NCBI GenBank assembly: GCA_025331125.1
Contig: JAOALB010000102.1
Span: forward strand, 50,382-114,381
Reading direction: 5' to 3'
DNA from: Mycogone perniciosa
Taxonomy: Eukaryota; Ascomycota; Sordariomycetes; Hypocreales; Hypocreaceae
Length of the DNA stretch: 64,000 nucleotides
In this document: piece by piece, positions 11,150 to 26,000 of the stretch
How positions within the stretch are numbered: position 1 is the stretch's first letter
Layout: every line of letters begins with the position of its first letter
Notes under the pieces: generated by a model
Database searches by the model: none
What the model was told of the DNA's origin: nothing
The model's input: only the letters and a program-made list of their open reading frames with translations
Made by a program: the position numbers and the translations under genes

Positions 11150-14100
11150 TAGAAACTTCCCTTAATATTATATCTTTACCTTTACTCTTTCCCTTTACCT
11201 TTAAGCTCTTAAAGCTACCTTTTACAATAGATAATGCAGGAGATATTACCTTTATAAAGCTAGATGTAATAATATAGTAAATTAAATAGATTACTATTTT
11301 AAATAATTACGCAACTACTGCGAGGATTTAGAATAAGGTTAATCCTAATCTCCTTAATTAAAATAATAACTATTTCCCTGCTTTAAAGCCACCTACCTTA
11401 ATTAAAGTAAAAGAAATCGCCTTAAAAGCATTTAAAAAAAAGCCACTTTAATAGATATCTTTATTTATTATAATAGTCTACTTTATAAGCATTAATATAC
11501 TATCGCTTTATATACTAAGAAGAGGAAAGCTAAGGCAGTAATCTTTAAATAGATATAGAAGATAGTTAATACCGGCATTTATACTTTAGTCTTTATAGAC
11601 GTTAAACCTATAACTTAAGCTATAGCTTTAGCCTCTACTGCTATTAAAGTAGCTAATAAAAATAATAAAAACTTAAACGTTAAGTTTACTATTTATTAAA
11701 TTATAAAGAAGCTTAAAAAATAATTAGCTCTTTATAAAGATATAATATATAAAAAAGTATAGATTTTATATAAATGCGCTTTATGCAATATAAAGTATAG
11801 GAACTTAAAGCTAAAAGTGTAGTATATAAACTAAATATATATTTATATAAATGCAGTAAAGTATAAGCTTTTTAAAGTTATAGGAATAACTGCCTAATAG
11901 GCTTTCTTGAAAGCTATTAAAGTATACTATACCTTAAACTTTACTTTACATTACCTATACTATATAGACAGTTAAATTAAAAGCAGTAAAACTATTAAAA
12001 TCTTCTCCTTTAATTAGTTTAGTTAACTTTTTTTAAATAATATATAAAATATAGAAAATTACGCTTATAGACTTTATGCAATACTTAGCAACCGCTTAAA
12101 TAAAGCTATAGTAAATAATGCTATATATTTAAAAACTTTTATTAAAAAGGAATGCCTATATAGATAAAAAAAGTATAATTAGCCTTTAAAGGATTATAAT
12201 ATATTATTTACTGCGCTTAAAAGAAAACCTAATAAAAAAGGGAAATATATCCTTAACCTGCAATAAACTACAGAAATTTATATTTACCTTTAAAAAGATA
12301 AATAGTATATACTTTGCGATAAGCTTAATAAAAAGGGTATTAACTTTACAGCTTTAGTTTAAAGAGGTATAGCTTTAACTATTATAGCTGCCTTAATCTC
12401 TTTAAACCTAATTTATAAAAAAGATATAAGCCCTATAGTATATATAATAAGTATATTAATATATATTAATATATAGGATATACTTTACTGCCTCTTTTAA
12501 AGCACTCTCTTTAATACCTATAGTGCTATTTATTTAATAAATAGCAGGAATTACTTTATTTTTAGCTTTTTTATTTTAAGCACAGAAAATAACTATATTA
12601 AAGCAGGAAGAGTTAAGTATCCTATAGCTGGAAAAGGATAGTGCCTATTAAAGGATACTCTTTATAATCTATACTAGAAGGCAGCGCGCTTAGTAAAGCT
12701 TATAGATAGCTATAGTTAAAGGATTTTATATTAATATTGTCTTTTTATTAAAACTTCAGAAAGCAGGAATATAGCTTATAAAGTGCAATAATATACTTTA
12801 TACTAATATAGTAAATTTAAATACTATGATAGGGAAGGTAAAGTATAAGTATAATCTTTTATTTTTTGAATATAAACCTTTATTGCTTTATATTGCCTTT
12901 ATCTTTAAATATATTATTTTAAGTAATATAACTACTTTATTTTTTCTTTTTAGCGCAGACTATTATATTTATATAATATTAAAAAAAAGGAGAAGACTAA
13001 TATATAACCCACTAACACTATATAATAACTTAAAGAAGCTTTAGCACCTATAATTAAGACATTTAGGCCTAGAAGCGCTTAAAGCACTAGTAAAGAATAT
13101 AAAGAATATATATATTAAAGGAACTACGCAAATAAAGTGTAAAGCCTATACTTTTATATATATAAAATAGGTTATCTTTTGCAGAATATTTAAGAGATAG
13201 GCTTTAAGACTATTCTTTAAAGTATACTGGGATCTTTAAAATTATCTTTATAGTTATAATAAAAATAATTAGCTTTTAATACTTAAAAAAGAATACGCTT
13301 TATAGTTATATACGCGCCCTTTATTAAATAAAAAATAGGATACTATCTTTAATGCTTTCTTTAACTTTATAAGTATAGTAAAAATGCAATATAATGTTTT
13401 AGTGTATTTCTTTAGGCAGGATAACGAGAAAGCTGTAATTGCAGTTAAAGGCTTAATATATTTCCAGATCTAAGTAAATGCAGAAGGAATTATCCTAAAG
13501 CTTACCCTTTCCTATATATATAAGCTAAATAGCGCTTTAAAGCGCGCAGGTTAAGAAGTTATAAATAAATTAATAAAAATACTTAAAGCTGTAAGCCTTT
13601 TAACCAATTTATAGCCTAAAAGTATAAAAGCTATAGTGTATATTATTAATTTAAACTCTTTTTAATATATATTCCCATAGTAAAGGATACCCTTCTAGGT
13701 AATACAGAAAAAGAGAGTATACTTTTAAGGGTAAGAATTATATAAAGTATTAAAATTAATTTAATAAATACTTTAAGTAAATTATTAATATACCTAAAAA
13801 AACCTTTTAATCTTTAAATATTAAAGGCTACCCTAAAACAGTTAATCTTTATAGATAAAACCAGCGCGCTAATAGGAACTTTAAATAATACTTTTAAAAG
13901 TAACCTACCCCTCTTTAAAGAAAAAAAGTTAATAGAAAAATAGCTTTATATATTAAGGGTATACTACCTAATAAAAGAGGATAAACTGTTATAGCTAAAG
14001 GCAGACCAGTATATAAAAACTCGCCTACTTTTATATTAAAAAAATAAATTTTAAAAGAAAAACCAGCTAGTAATTACTTAAATACTAAAGCAGTAGCTAA

Positions 14101-16500
14101 TATTTATAAAAGTATAAGACTTTAAGGGAAATAACCTGCGAGAAAAGTTAATAAATATCTTTTAATATATAGGATTAAAATGTATACCCTAAGCACTGCT
14201 TTAAAGGATAATAAGCTTAATATATATTTAATAATTATAAAACTTTTTAGTTTAACGCTATATTAACTGCTGTTTAATTAATAAAAGCCGATAAGCAGTA
14301 AATTAAAAAATACAGTAATAGTATTTACTGTTTTTAATATAATAATAGACTAAAAAGCTTCCCTTTAAAAAAGTATTACTTTTAATAAATAAACTGTTTA
14401 CTAAGAGGATTTAGCGAAACTGCTAAAAGACTAGAAAAAGCTTATAAAATACCTACTTAAAGCTAGGTTTAAATAAACTGCGCATAATAAAATTAACTCT
14501 TTACGCGCAAAAGGAACCTAGTAAAAGATACTATATTTAAAGGCAAAAATAAAGCTATTACTTATATATTAAGTTTTTATATATAAGTTTAACTAGAATA
14601 GAAATCTAAAATGCTGTAAAGCTTAACTTATAGTTTAAAGGGATTTACAGGAACGCTTTATAATAAAAAGTATATATATAGCTATACTAGCAGCGCATTC
14701 TTTCTATATATTTATTACTCTAGCAATAAGATTTAACTTTAAATTAAAGCAGTATAATATTAAAGATGCTTTTCTTAATACTTTAAAGGATAAAAATTTA
14801 AAACCAATTATATATAAGCTTTTTAAGGGTTTTAAGCTATTAAATATCTATTTAAAGCTCGCTAAAGCCTTATATAGGCTAAAGGACTCGCTAAAACTAT
14901 AATTTAATAAATTATCTTTAACCTTAAAGAAATAAAGGTTAATCTTAAGCTTTAAAGAGCCTTGCCTCTTTTATAACTAAACTTAAAAGATTTTTATTAT
15001 ATTTTATATAAATAATATTTTAATTATATATTATTATAATAATAAAGCTCTTTACACTAAGCTATTAAATACTTTTAAAGTAAAGTATAAACTTTATAGT
15101 AAAGGGAATATATAATAGTTTTTAAATATTAAAATTACTTAAAACTATAAAGAGTATAAAATATACTTTTTTTATAAAATTTATTTTAAAAAAGTTATAA
15201 AATAATTTAAGCTTAATAATAGAATATAGCTTTTTATAGTTTTAATATTAGTTATAAAGCTTAAAAAAGCTATAATATAAACTATAAAAGCAACTATTAA
15301 AATATATTAAGAAAAGGTAAAATCTATACTTTATATAACTATTATAATAAAGCTAGATATAGTATATAATACCTTGGCTTTATTGCAGTTTTTAATTAAC
15401 CCTAATAAAAAGTACTTTAAAGCAGTTAATTAACTAATCTATTATCTATATATATAGCGCTTTTTAGCTTTTTAATATAAAGGGCAAAGTAAAATATAAG
15501 TTTTAATTACTTTAAGTAATGCTTTTTTCGCTAATAATATAAATATTTAAAAATTATTTTAAAGGTATTTTATTATACTCTTTTTAAGCTTTATCCTATA
15601 AAATACTATATATTAAAATATAGTTAATATATCTATAACTAAAATAAAGTTATTTACCTTTATTTAAATAGTAAAAGAGATAATAGATTTATATTACTTT
15701 TTTTAAAAGATAAAATTTAACTTTAATATTAATTAAAATATTAATTATCATAATTAATTAACTATCTATTTTATAATTAAGGAAAGTATATAAATTAATA
15801 CTCACTTATATTATATTAATATATAAAATATATAGCTTTAATAAAAATATTAAAAAATATTATTTTTAGTCTTTTATTTCTTTATTAACTTTATATTTAC
15901 TGATAGGTTTATTAAAGCCTTTCTTTAATAGCGCTTTAAGTACTTTAAAGTACTATTAAATTTAGCAGATATACAGTTACTAAAATAAAATATATAAAAC
16001 TATAGGAAACTATTTAATTCTAGCTTAAAGGCCGCTTACTATAAAGGGCACACTTTATTACTATAATAATTAATTACTTAAAGCTTTTTACCTTTTATAT
16101 ATTTACGCGTAAAAGGCATTATTATTATAGCTATTTAAAATAGCTGCCTCTTTAATATAAACTAAATCCTCTTCTTTTAGTAAATTAAATTAAAGGTATA
16201 ATGCCTTTTTACATTAAATTACTATTTAATTATATTAATTTATAAGTATATAAAAAAAGAATAGTATATTTACTTAATTATTATCTTTATTTATAGCTTA
16301 AAAGAGCTAGTATATAGTTAATATAAGTATTAAATAACTATAAAGTATATAATTAGTTAAAATAATATAGTAAAAGTAAAGAAAAAATATATTAAAAAGT
16401 ATATTAATAATTACTATTAAAATAAACAGTATACTGCTAAAAGCAGGTAATAGTAATATATTAAAAGAAATCTCTTTTACTAGCAATTGCCGACTTTAAA
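11150..16500 (+). pseudogene. Copia C gag-pol relic
   Basis: This is polyprotein remains in a forward, stop-riddled frame. A 72-codon open piece (12826-13044) lies in the region before integrase. RT is clear around 14650-15110: it has the KQYNIKDAFLNTLKD block (the catalytic DxxxAFLN motif), a KALYRLKDSLKL block and a degraded FYINNILI version of the YVDDILI motif. RNase H-type sequence follows to about 16150. Stops are mainly TAG/TAA where Trp or Gln is expected, the RIP signature. Confidence 0.7.
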
Positions 16501-16530
16501 TAACCTTTATAAAAAGGGGATAATAGTCTA

Positions 16531-16892
16531 GCAGTAAAGGCAGTAGCGGGAGTAAAGGCAGTAGCGGGAGTAAAGGCAGAAGCAGGGACTGCTGTAAGAG
16601 CAGCTGCAGCAGGAGCAGTAATTAAAGCAGCAGCAGCAATAATAAAGGTAAAGGCTAAAGTAAAAGAAAGAGCAGTAATAGAAGCTATAGGAGTAAAAGA
16701 AAGAGCTGATAAAGATACTGCAACGCGCAGCTTAGTAAAGGCTTTTTCGCAATTCCTAGTAAACCTTAACTTAAAATAAAAGAGAGGCCGAGTAACTAGA
16801 CTAGCTGGCGTAGTAATAGAAACTAGACTAGCTAGAGCAGGAGCTAGTATAAAAGCAGCAGCCAGTATAGGAGCAGCAGCAGGTATAGCCGC
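16531..16892 (+). pseudogene. Ala/Lys-rich low-complexity reading frame near the 3' end of Copia C
   Basis: From about 16531 one frame reads AVKAVAGVKAVAGVKAEAG and continues Ala-, Lys- and Val-rich for about 85 codons. It meets one TAA and goes on in the same frame to a stop at 16890-16892 (ending in AAAGIAA). An 18-bp unit (GCAGTAGCGGGAGTAAAG) is repeated in tandem at 16540-16575. Many CpA dinucleotides survive here, unlike the flanking DNA, so this part escaped or post-dates RIP. It has no ATG near its start. It may be a C-terminal extension of pol or a repeat expansion. I do not recognise the protein. Confidence 0.45.
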
Positions 16893-17403
16893 CTAAAGAC
16901 AACCAACACTATAATAAGCCACCTTTAAAGGGCAACTGCGATTATATTTAACTAAAAAGGTATTTTTATTCTGCAATTTTATTATTAGCTAATAAAAGCG
17001 CACTATAAAAAGAATACGCAAAAAGTATAATATTTATTAAAGCTATATTAATACTGCTAATACTGCTGTTAATAATAATAATAATAATAATATTAATAAT
17101 TAAAGAAAAAAAGTAAGGAATAAGGCTAGGGGATAGTTAATATACTTATTTTAACTGTTTCGGATTAATTTACCTGTTTAAAAAGCTTTATTATTTAACT
17201 TTTTATTATTATAGATTAATAATAGCTATAGCGTTTATATCCCTTTTACTTTAATAATAGAATATTAATATATATTTATAATAAAGGAGCTTTTAATTAA
17301 GTAAAAGAGGCTTTAAAAGCGCAGCTAGACAGTTATAATACTATAAATAGATTAAGATAGCAGTTAATAAAGTACTAGGAATAGCTTTATTAACTAGGGG
17401 GTA

Positions 17404-17677
17404 TATTAGGTTAAATAGGCTAAAGACCTACTATTTATTAGCGCTTATTAGCGCTAAAAAGCTTTTATCTGTTTATATAGCAGATACCAGCTAATATATA
17501 TATCGCGTAAGCAATATATTAGACTATATAGGCGCTTACAATGTATATATTCTACGTTTTCCTTTATATTAGCTATATATATATATAGCAAGGCCATTAC
17601 AGTATATTTATTACTAGAATCAAGCTTTATTCCCATTTCTCTCTATACTCTATATAGCTATACCGCGCTCCGCGACA
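17404..17677 (+). repeat. 3' LTR of Copia C
   Basis: It starts TATTAGGTTAAATAGG and ends CCGCGCTCCGCGACA, the same length as the 5' LTR. The TSD TAAAG follows at 17678. Confidence 0.9.
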
Positions 17678-17682
17678 TAAAG

Positions 17683-20546
17683 ATATTTATTTATTTAAAT
17701 ACAGTATATAAAATAAAAGCTTTAAGTATAAAGGGCTTTTACTAAAATAGTAAAGGTATAGTTAAAGGGTTAAAAGAATATTATAATTTAATTACTTAAT
17801 AGTTTAATAAGCCTAGCTATTATTATTTCAAGTTATTAAGCTTAATAGACTATAAATTTAATAAAACTTAATCCTATAGCCTTTATTTTAATACTAATAT
17901 AAACTTTTACCTTTATTCCTATATTTATTTAAATCTCTTTTTTATTAATTCTTTAACCTTAAACTACTATTTTAACTTTAAATAATATTTTTATTAAAAC
18001 GCTATTAAAAAAAGTCTATAGCCTTTTAAAAAGCTATAAACTAATAGGTTTTAATAACTTTAATTAGTAAAAATAGTCTTAAAATATTATATTAAAGGCT
18101 ATAAATTACTATACCTTTATAGAAGATCTAATAATTATTAATTCTTTACTTAATTTAAAATAAACTTTATTATTTATATTAATTAAAGATAGTTTAATAG
18201 CTATTTTTACTATATTTATTATTGAAATTTAAAGTATAAAAGAAATATTTCTAGTATTAAAAACATAATATAGTTACTTTAATATATTATAAAGAGATTC
18301 CCTTTATAAGGAATTTTACTTATTAAATTACAGTAATTATAAAGGATTTTTAACTAAATCTAATACTATCTTTAATTGCTTTTTAGTTAAGCTAGCTCTT
18401 TTAAAGGTTCATATTAATAAATTAAATTAAGTAAATTAATATTTAAATTCCTTAGAAAAAACCTACCTTTAATAAACTAAAAGAATTAAAGGAACTATTA
18501 GATTTAGCAGAGCTATTAGGCAATTAATTAAAGGTTTTAATCTTTAGTTTTTCATAATAAATATATTAGAAAAGACTAGGAATCTATCTTTTACAATATA
18601 TAAGGTTAATAAGGCTTTAAGGCTTTTTAAACCCTTTAAAGATTAATTAAGACCTCTTAGATTTAAAGGTTAAAAGTTAACTTCTAATTCCTATAAAAGG
18701 AAAGGAAATTAAAAGAACTAAAATAATAACTAAAAATAAACTAAAAAGGATATTGCTTTTACTAGTATATATTATTTAGCTATTAAAAGGTATACCTTAA
18801 AAGAGCTATTAAAAGAGTCTTTTATTAAATTTATTAATAATATAAATAATCATTAAAATCTTTTATATACTTTCAATACTAAAAAAGGAAAAAAGTCTTT
18901 TAATCTTCTTAAGCCTTTTAAATCTTTTAAAGAACTTAAACCCTTTAAACTTTTTATTTAAAATAGTTTATTATATAATACTAGATCTATAATTTATATA
19001 ATTAATTCTAGTAAATAGTTTATAGACTATAGACTTAGTAATAGGGATTTAAGTATTATTTATATTAGCAGGGGCTTTATTACCTTTAAAGGAATAAATA
19101 TAGCTACTTTTAATATCGTTAATAAAAATAATAACTATAAGAAAATAAAATTACTAAATACCCTTTATTGCCTATAAGTAAATATAAACTGTATAAATAG
19201 CTTCAAGTATTATTAAATTAAAAGATATATATAGTATAATACTCTTTTTATAAAGACTATATAGTTAATAAAGCTATTAAATCCTTTAAAATATAGTTTT
19301 CTTTTATAATTAAAAGATATACTATATTATATAGCTATATAAATAACTATAAAGCTTATAGTTTTATATAGGTTTAAGTTCCTGCTATTAATAAAGAAAA
19401 GGCTTAAGAATATATTACTATTTTAAACGTAATAGCTTTAAAAAAACAATCTATTAAATCTAGTTTTAGGCTTATAAAGAACAATAATCTTTAAGGAAAG
19501 GATCTCTTTAAACTCCTTAAAACCTGAGGTTAAGTAGAGGAAGAGGGGCCTTATATGCCCCTATCGCTTAAAGAAATAAAGGGGAATAAGCCTATAAAGG
19601 ATACCTTTATAAAGGAAAGGCCTTATATATTTAAAGAATCCTTTATTATTAAAAGTCTAAAAGTTACTAAGCTATTTAAATTAAAGGGAGAGACTATTAT
19701 TAGTTTTAACTATAAAATGCTAAAGCTAGCCCTGTTATAGTATAAAAGACTAGGTTATATTAGTTTAAATTTATGAAAAGAAACTGTTAAAATAATTACT
19801 AGAACTTTTAACTTTAATTTTATTAAAGAGACTAAATTCTATTGCTTAGTGTATAATAAACGAAAAGCTATTAAAAGGCTTAATTTAAAGTTGATTCCTA
19901 ATCTATTAGCCTTTTTAAATTATTTAAAAGCTAATACTTTCTTTATAAAGTTAATACTTTATAATAAAGCCCCTATAAACCTTTTAATTATTAATAGATA
20001 ATTAAAATATATATAACTATTCTTTTTAAAAGATTATAGTGGATTTACCCTTTTAGTTACTATATAAAGCTTTATAAATAGCTTAAAAATACAGTATAAC
20101 TGGTATTTTAAAGGATTCTATTATAATAATAGAAAGGAAATTAATTAGGAACTTTAAATTTAATTCTCTTCTTTAAAAATTATATACTTTTATAGTAGCT
20201 TTTATATTTATAAATAGAATAGTTTAATAGAACACTTTATTAACGTTTTATTAAATAGGCTATAGGCTACTACTATAGCGGCTAACCTGCCGCTATATTT
20301 CTAGAATATTATTATTACTACAGTTCATAAATTAATTAACTATATAGCTGTTACTAATAGGGACTTTACCCTTTATTAAGAGTTGCATAAAGACCTAGAC
20401 CTTAATAAAGATTATAAACCTAACCTGCAAAGATATAGGATTATTGGCTTTTATTATAAGGTATTTGTTTTATAAGAATAAAGGGCTAAGGGCTTTAAAT
20501 TAGCCCCTAAGACTGAAACTAGGAGACTACTAGCAGTTTTAGGTAG
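17683..20546 (+). pseudogene. Copia A gag, protease and integrase relic
   Basis: This continues Copia A after the Copia C insertion. An open piece at 19555-19740 lies in the protease to pre-integrase region. It is followed by a pre-integrase motif read as RLGYISLNL and an integrase core starting near DYSGFTLLVT (about 20032). The integrase C-terminal part near 20480-20546 reads KLAPKTETRRLLAVLGSN. There the frame is cut by Gypsy B1 and resumes after 35767. TAATA (20547-20551) is the B1 TSD. Confidence 0.7.
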
Positions 20547-20551
20547 TAATA

Positions 20552-20939
20552 TATCATAACCCAACTATATCGAAGACCTAGTTATAGGATTCTAGTAGAA
20601 TGTTAGAACCTTTAACCAATTACTAATAGATTATAGCTATAAGTATAAGCCTATAAAAGGGATTACTATATAAAACTGTAATCCTAGATCGACAGGATTG
20701 CTATAATTTAAATAATCTAAATATATTTATTATATATCTCCTTTATATATATATAGCTAGCTTATTACATATTTAATATAGTTACTTAAATAGTTGTTAA
20801 TAATTATATTTACTAAAACCATTTATTTTATAGAATTATAACTATATTACCTTATTTAGTATTTATCTTTAACCTCTTTATTAATATAAACCCTATAAAC
20901 TTTAATTTTAACAGTTAAAAATTAACCCGGATTATTATA
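20552..20939 (+). repeat. 5' LTR of Gypsy B1
   Basis: It starts TATCATAACCCAAC and ends AACCCGGATTATTATA. The 3' half is shared with all B-family LTRs. The 5' half (U3) is of a type found only here and at 34980. Confidence 0.85.
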
Positions 20940-22886
20940 TATTAATAACTTTTATTTAAAAGGCCACTAAAAATCTTAAATAATATTCTAAGTATATCCG
21001 CTGCACTAACCTCTTTTAATAAACTTAATACTTTACCTTTTATTTTGCCTCCTCGCTAAAGGAAAAATAATAAAAGATAATAATATAAATAAAAGCAAAA
21101 ATAAAAATAAAGTTAATAAAATAAAATAACTATACATTTATATAAAAGAAGCCTTTTAATATATAAAAGTTAACTATATAAAATAAAAGTAATACTATTA
21201 ATATTTAATTATTAAAAACACTAAGTTTAACTAAATAATTTACTAATAGTAAGCAATTATTATAAACTTATAAAATTAGGCCCCACCTACTTTAAACTTT
21301 ATATTAAACCTTAAAAGGAATTGACTTTTAAAGGATTTAAAAGAGTTATTTAAAATACAGCCCTTTAAAGCCTTTAATAAAAGTACTATAATACTTTAAC
21401 CGTTTTTTACTTAACTATATAACTATTTTACTTATTTTTTAATTAGCTTTAATATAGAGATTAATAAAGTCTTTTTAGCTGCTAGTTAACTTAAAGGAAA
21501 CATTTTAAAGTAGTTTAAATTTACTTAAAAGGATTTCTTTAATAATAAAAGTAAAATTAATAAATAAATATAGTTTATATTTACTAGTTATAGTTAACTT
21601 AAAAAAAAGCTAAAAGATATTTTTAATAATCTTAATAAAAAATATATTATAGAAAATAAACTTATAAACTTAGTTTAGAAAGAAAAATACTTTAACTATA
21701 CAATATACTTTAAAAACTATACTTTTAAAGTTAAATAAAAAAACTTTACTTTTATTAAATGCGTTTATAATCGATTTAAGCTAGAAATTAAAAAGGAGGT
21801 TTATAGATTTTTTTAAAATAAAAGTATTACTAAGTTTATTAAAAAATATATAAATATAAATAATTTACTTTATAAAGTTTATTTAAATATAAGGAAAAGG
21901 TAATAGTAGTTTAAATATATTTATAAGTATTAAAGATATATAAATTAAAGTAAAAAGCAATAAAAATATATCGCTAGGTTTAATAATAAAAGACTTAATT
22001 AAATAAATTTAAATACTATTTAAAAGGAAAAGGCTAAAGTTATTTATTATAACTATAATAAATTAAGATATATTTTAAAGGACTATAAAGCTTTATAAAA
22101 GCTAAGAATTAATAAACTTTAAAAGCCTGCATTAAAACTTAAATAAAAGGTTAATATTGTTTTAAAAGCTACCAATTATATATTACTTAACTAGACTATA
22201 TATTATAATAATAGCTGCTTTATTTATAAGTCTAGTAAAAGTAAAAGCAGATAATACTTAAAATAACCTAAAAAGATATTTATAATAAATTAAAGGGGAT
22301 ATTAGTTAAAACCTAGATCTTTAATTCTTAAAGATATATTTAAAAAAAAAAGTAAATAGGTATTTATTATACTTAGAAAGCTTAATAGAACAAAACCTAA
22401 ACTCTAGCTATATAAAATTAAATAAAGATAATAGTATTTTAAATAAATAAATAGTGGCTAAGATTAACTATTAATATTTTAATTAAATTACTATAGGCTA
22501 TAAAAAATAAATTAATAGTAGTAACTTTAATAATAAAGATCAAAATAACCCTTTATAATATAAACTATTACTATATAATACTATACCTTTAAAACTAGAA
22601 AATATATAACTTATAAATAGTAACCTTAAAGGTAAATTAAATAAATACTATTTAAATTTAATTAAAAGAGTTACTATAAGTATATAATAAAATAAAATAA
22701 ACTTATATTTATATAAATAGCTTTATATATAAAATAAAGCTAATAATAAAATAGCTGTTAAAGCTATCTTAGCTGCTTTAACTATATATAAAAGACTAAT
22801 ATATTTCTATATATAAAGAGATTACACTGCAAATAACCTTACTTATAAAGAGTATTATACTATACCTTAAGTTATATATATTATAT
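20940..22886 (+). pseudogene. Gypsy B1 gag relic with zinc knuckle
   Basis: Decayed gag region. Near 22038-22082 a CCHC knuckle can be read in which all three Cys and the His have become Tyr (Y-x2-Y-x4-Y-x4-Y), exactly what TGT to TAT and CAT to TAT RIP changes would give. The element is interrupted by D after ATAGG (22887-22891). Confidence 0.6.
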
Positions 22887-22891
22887 ATAGG

Positions 22892-23063
22892 TGTTACGGC
22901 ACCGACTGTAATGCAATATTAATGCCCTGTTATATAAACTCTAGTTATATAACCAGGCCTTAATGCATTCCTAGCTATAGCTTTCTGTAAAGCCTTAAAG
23001 CTTCCTTACTCTCTATAGCACAATAACAATATTTGCCTTAACCTGCCTTCCTATACTATAATA
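22892..23063 (+). repeat. 5' LTR of Gypsy D
   Basis: It starts TGTTACGGCACCGACTG and ends CTATACTATAATA. It aligns over its full length with 29818-29989. Confidence 0.85.
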
Positions 23064-26000
23064 GTTTATGCTATCCCTTAACTCAGCTATACTATTGCAA
23101 AGTATATACTTAACTAATTATAAACTTCCTTAAATTCCCCTTTTATTCCTAAACCTATAATAATTCCTTTATAGCCTAGCCTTTACACTTTAAATCCTAT
23201 ACCTATAGGAAACTAGTTATAAATAAAATAAATATAAATGCCTTAAACCTCGCCCTATAACCTAACTTAGCCTAATAGACTATAGTCTTTACTATAAAGC
23301 TAATGCTTTTCCCTTTTCTCTTTACAACCTTATAAAAATCTAATATTAATAGCGATTATATATATTTAATAAATGCAATTATTAAAGATAATAACCTTTA
23401 TTATTAGTTCTATCTCTTTAATTAAGTAATAAATAAAAGCCTAGCTTAATAAAAAAAATAAAAATAAACTTTTAAATAAACTTTTTTAAAATAAACAGCT
23501 AAAAACTAAAACCTTAAAGTATAAATTAAAGCTTAAATTAAAGCTTTAAATATAGCTTTACTGCTAAACTTTAAAAATAATAATATATTTAGTTACTGCT
23601 AAATTAAAGACTTTAAGTAATTTAATAATAAATAGAAAAATATTATTAAATACTAATAAAAATATATTAATTAGCGCTTTTAAATTAATATTACCTTTAT
23701 AGGTAATTGATTAATTTTTTTAATTAAACTTAAAAAGATTTTATATATTATAGGCCTTTTAAAGGGAGATATATATTAACTATAATAAAGAAACTTTAAT
23801 ACTATTATTAAAAGTTTCAATGACGTTGCCTAATAATATTAAAAGACTAATATAATACTCTTTACTAATTTTAATAAATAATATAAAATAATTAACCTAT
23901 TTTAAAAGGCATTATAGTCTTTTAATAACCTATATATATTAAATAAGCCCTTTTAAAACTTTATAGTAAAGTTTTTTACACTAGGCAGTAAATATAATAA
24001 AACTGCTAAATAAATAATAAAGGCTTTAAAGATAAAGGTCTTTTAAAAACTTACTAATACTATAAAAACTTAAATAATTAAGCTAGATAAATTTAACTTT
24101 ATTAAATAATATTAACTTTACTAAACTATTTATAATAGGCTTTAAAAGGCGCCTATTATAATACTCTCCGCACTGCCTAAATAGGCTAATATTAATAAAG
24201 CTATTAATAATAGCAGTAATATTATTAACGCTAATAGAATAATTAAGCAAATAACTAAGCAAATAACTAAGCCGCCGCCTTAGCGCTAACTAATAACCTA
24301 ATATAGCTAGATACTGTATATATTATATTACTTTGCCTTTAAATTTCTCGCGAGGAATATATTACTAAAAGACTATACTTTTACAATAAAAAAGTAGGTT
24401 ATAGCTTTAATAAATGCAATAAAAAGAAATAGGCTAATATATATTAAGGAAATCTATATTAGGTATAAAACCAAAATCACTAAATCTAGCTATATTAACT
24501 ATACCTTAACCTAGTAGCACTTTAAGGCCAGCAGTAAAATAGCTTTATAAAGTATAATAACTAAACCCTAGAAATATATTAATATTACCTATAATACTTA
24601 GTTAAGTTATAAATCTAGGCTTTAAATAATATACCTTTTTTAAATCTTAATAAAAATAATTATAGTAATACTGCTTTATTAACTTTTAATTTATTTTAAT
24701 TTAATTAAGAATATTTATTAAAAACCTAAACTTAATTTATAAATTAAACAAAATATTAACCTTTACTGAAAGTTATAAGTAAAGTTAACTGTAAATAATA
24801 ATATTATTTTAAAATAAATCCATTACTGCCTTTTTAATTAAAAGCCCTTTAAATTTAAATTAATAAATAGTAAATCCCTTTTAATATAAACTATATTATC
24901 CTTTATATATAATATTTATATTAATATAAAAGCTTTAATAAATAATAGCTATATACTTTAAGCTTTTATTAACTATGCTTTTATTAAGCGATTTAGTATT
25001 AGTATTTAATAACTGCTATTTATTAAAAACCTTTTTTTTAGTAATAAAAGTATATTTATAAAATTTTAAACTTTTTTATTATATAAACTATAATTGGCCT
25101 TTATAAAGAACTTTACCTTTTTTTATTATAAATATCCCTAATAATATACCTATTATCTTTAGCCTTTTATAGCTAAGAAAATATAACTTTAATATTAATT
25201 AAGAAAGATTAACTATTGCTTTTAAATCCTATTACTATTATAACTATTGCCTTTTCAAGAATATAGCTAGCTTTATATAAGTTTTATTAGCAGTTAAAAT
25301 AAAAAATAACTTTATTAAAACCAATATAAAGAATATATATTACTAGTAATTAATAATTAAAAATACTTTAAATAAAGTAAAGTTTAATTTAATTAAATAA
25401 AGAGCTATACTATATTAATTACTATTAATTAAAAATAGTTAAAAAAAGGAAAACTATAATTTAATTAAAGAGGGAGTTTATAAACTATATATTTTATAAA
25501 CCTTAATATTAAATTAAAATTACTATATAACCTATAGGTATAGCATAATTAATAATAAAGAAATATAAATATAGATAATCTTAAACTACATATATATAAA
25601 GCTGCTGCCTGCCCCTATAATCTATAATTAATAATAAAAAGGAAAGCCCCTATTAAAGCTATTACTATTACTTTTTAATATACTATTTCTGCAAAATTAA
25701 ACTAAACTTTAAAATTAAAAAGTATACTTAAATATAATAAATATATAAATAATAGCAGCTATAAACTTTATTACCTTCTATTATTAATTATATATCTATA
25801 TAATAAAAGTAATTTAAGAAAAGATTAATTAAACTATTAAGATTAAAGAATTAATGCCTATTAGCCTATTAAAGCTTTTAAATAAGTTTTTCTAATAAAT
25901 ATTTATAGGAGTAAGAGACTATATTAAAGTAAAAATAGCATTATTAAAAGGAATATATAACTTTATTAATAAATATTACTTTTTAATATAATTAAAAAAG

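Larger units (their letters stand above)
10843..17677 (+). mobile_element. Full-length Ty1/Copia element C, forward
   Basis: Two direct 274-bp LTRs (10843-11116 and 17404-17677) enclose a 6.3-kb interior. A perfect 5-bp TSD TAAAG flanks it (10838-10842 and 17678-17682). Downstream of the 5' LTR is a likely initiator-tRNA half-molecule binding site. Upstream of the 3' LTR is a polypurine tract (AACTAGGGGGTA). Integrase relics precede RT, which defines Copia. It sits inside Copia A, so it is younger than that element. Confidence 0.9.

Noticed and set aside
12826..13044. 72-codon frame as a host gene
   Set aside because: It lies within the Copia C polyprotein region and shows RIP-biased codons.
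17454..17636. 60-codon minus-strand frame as a gene
   Set aside because: It lies wholly inside the 3' LTR of Copia C.
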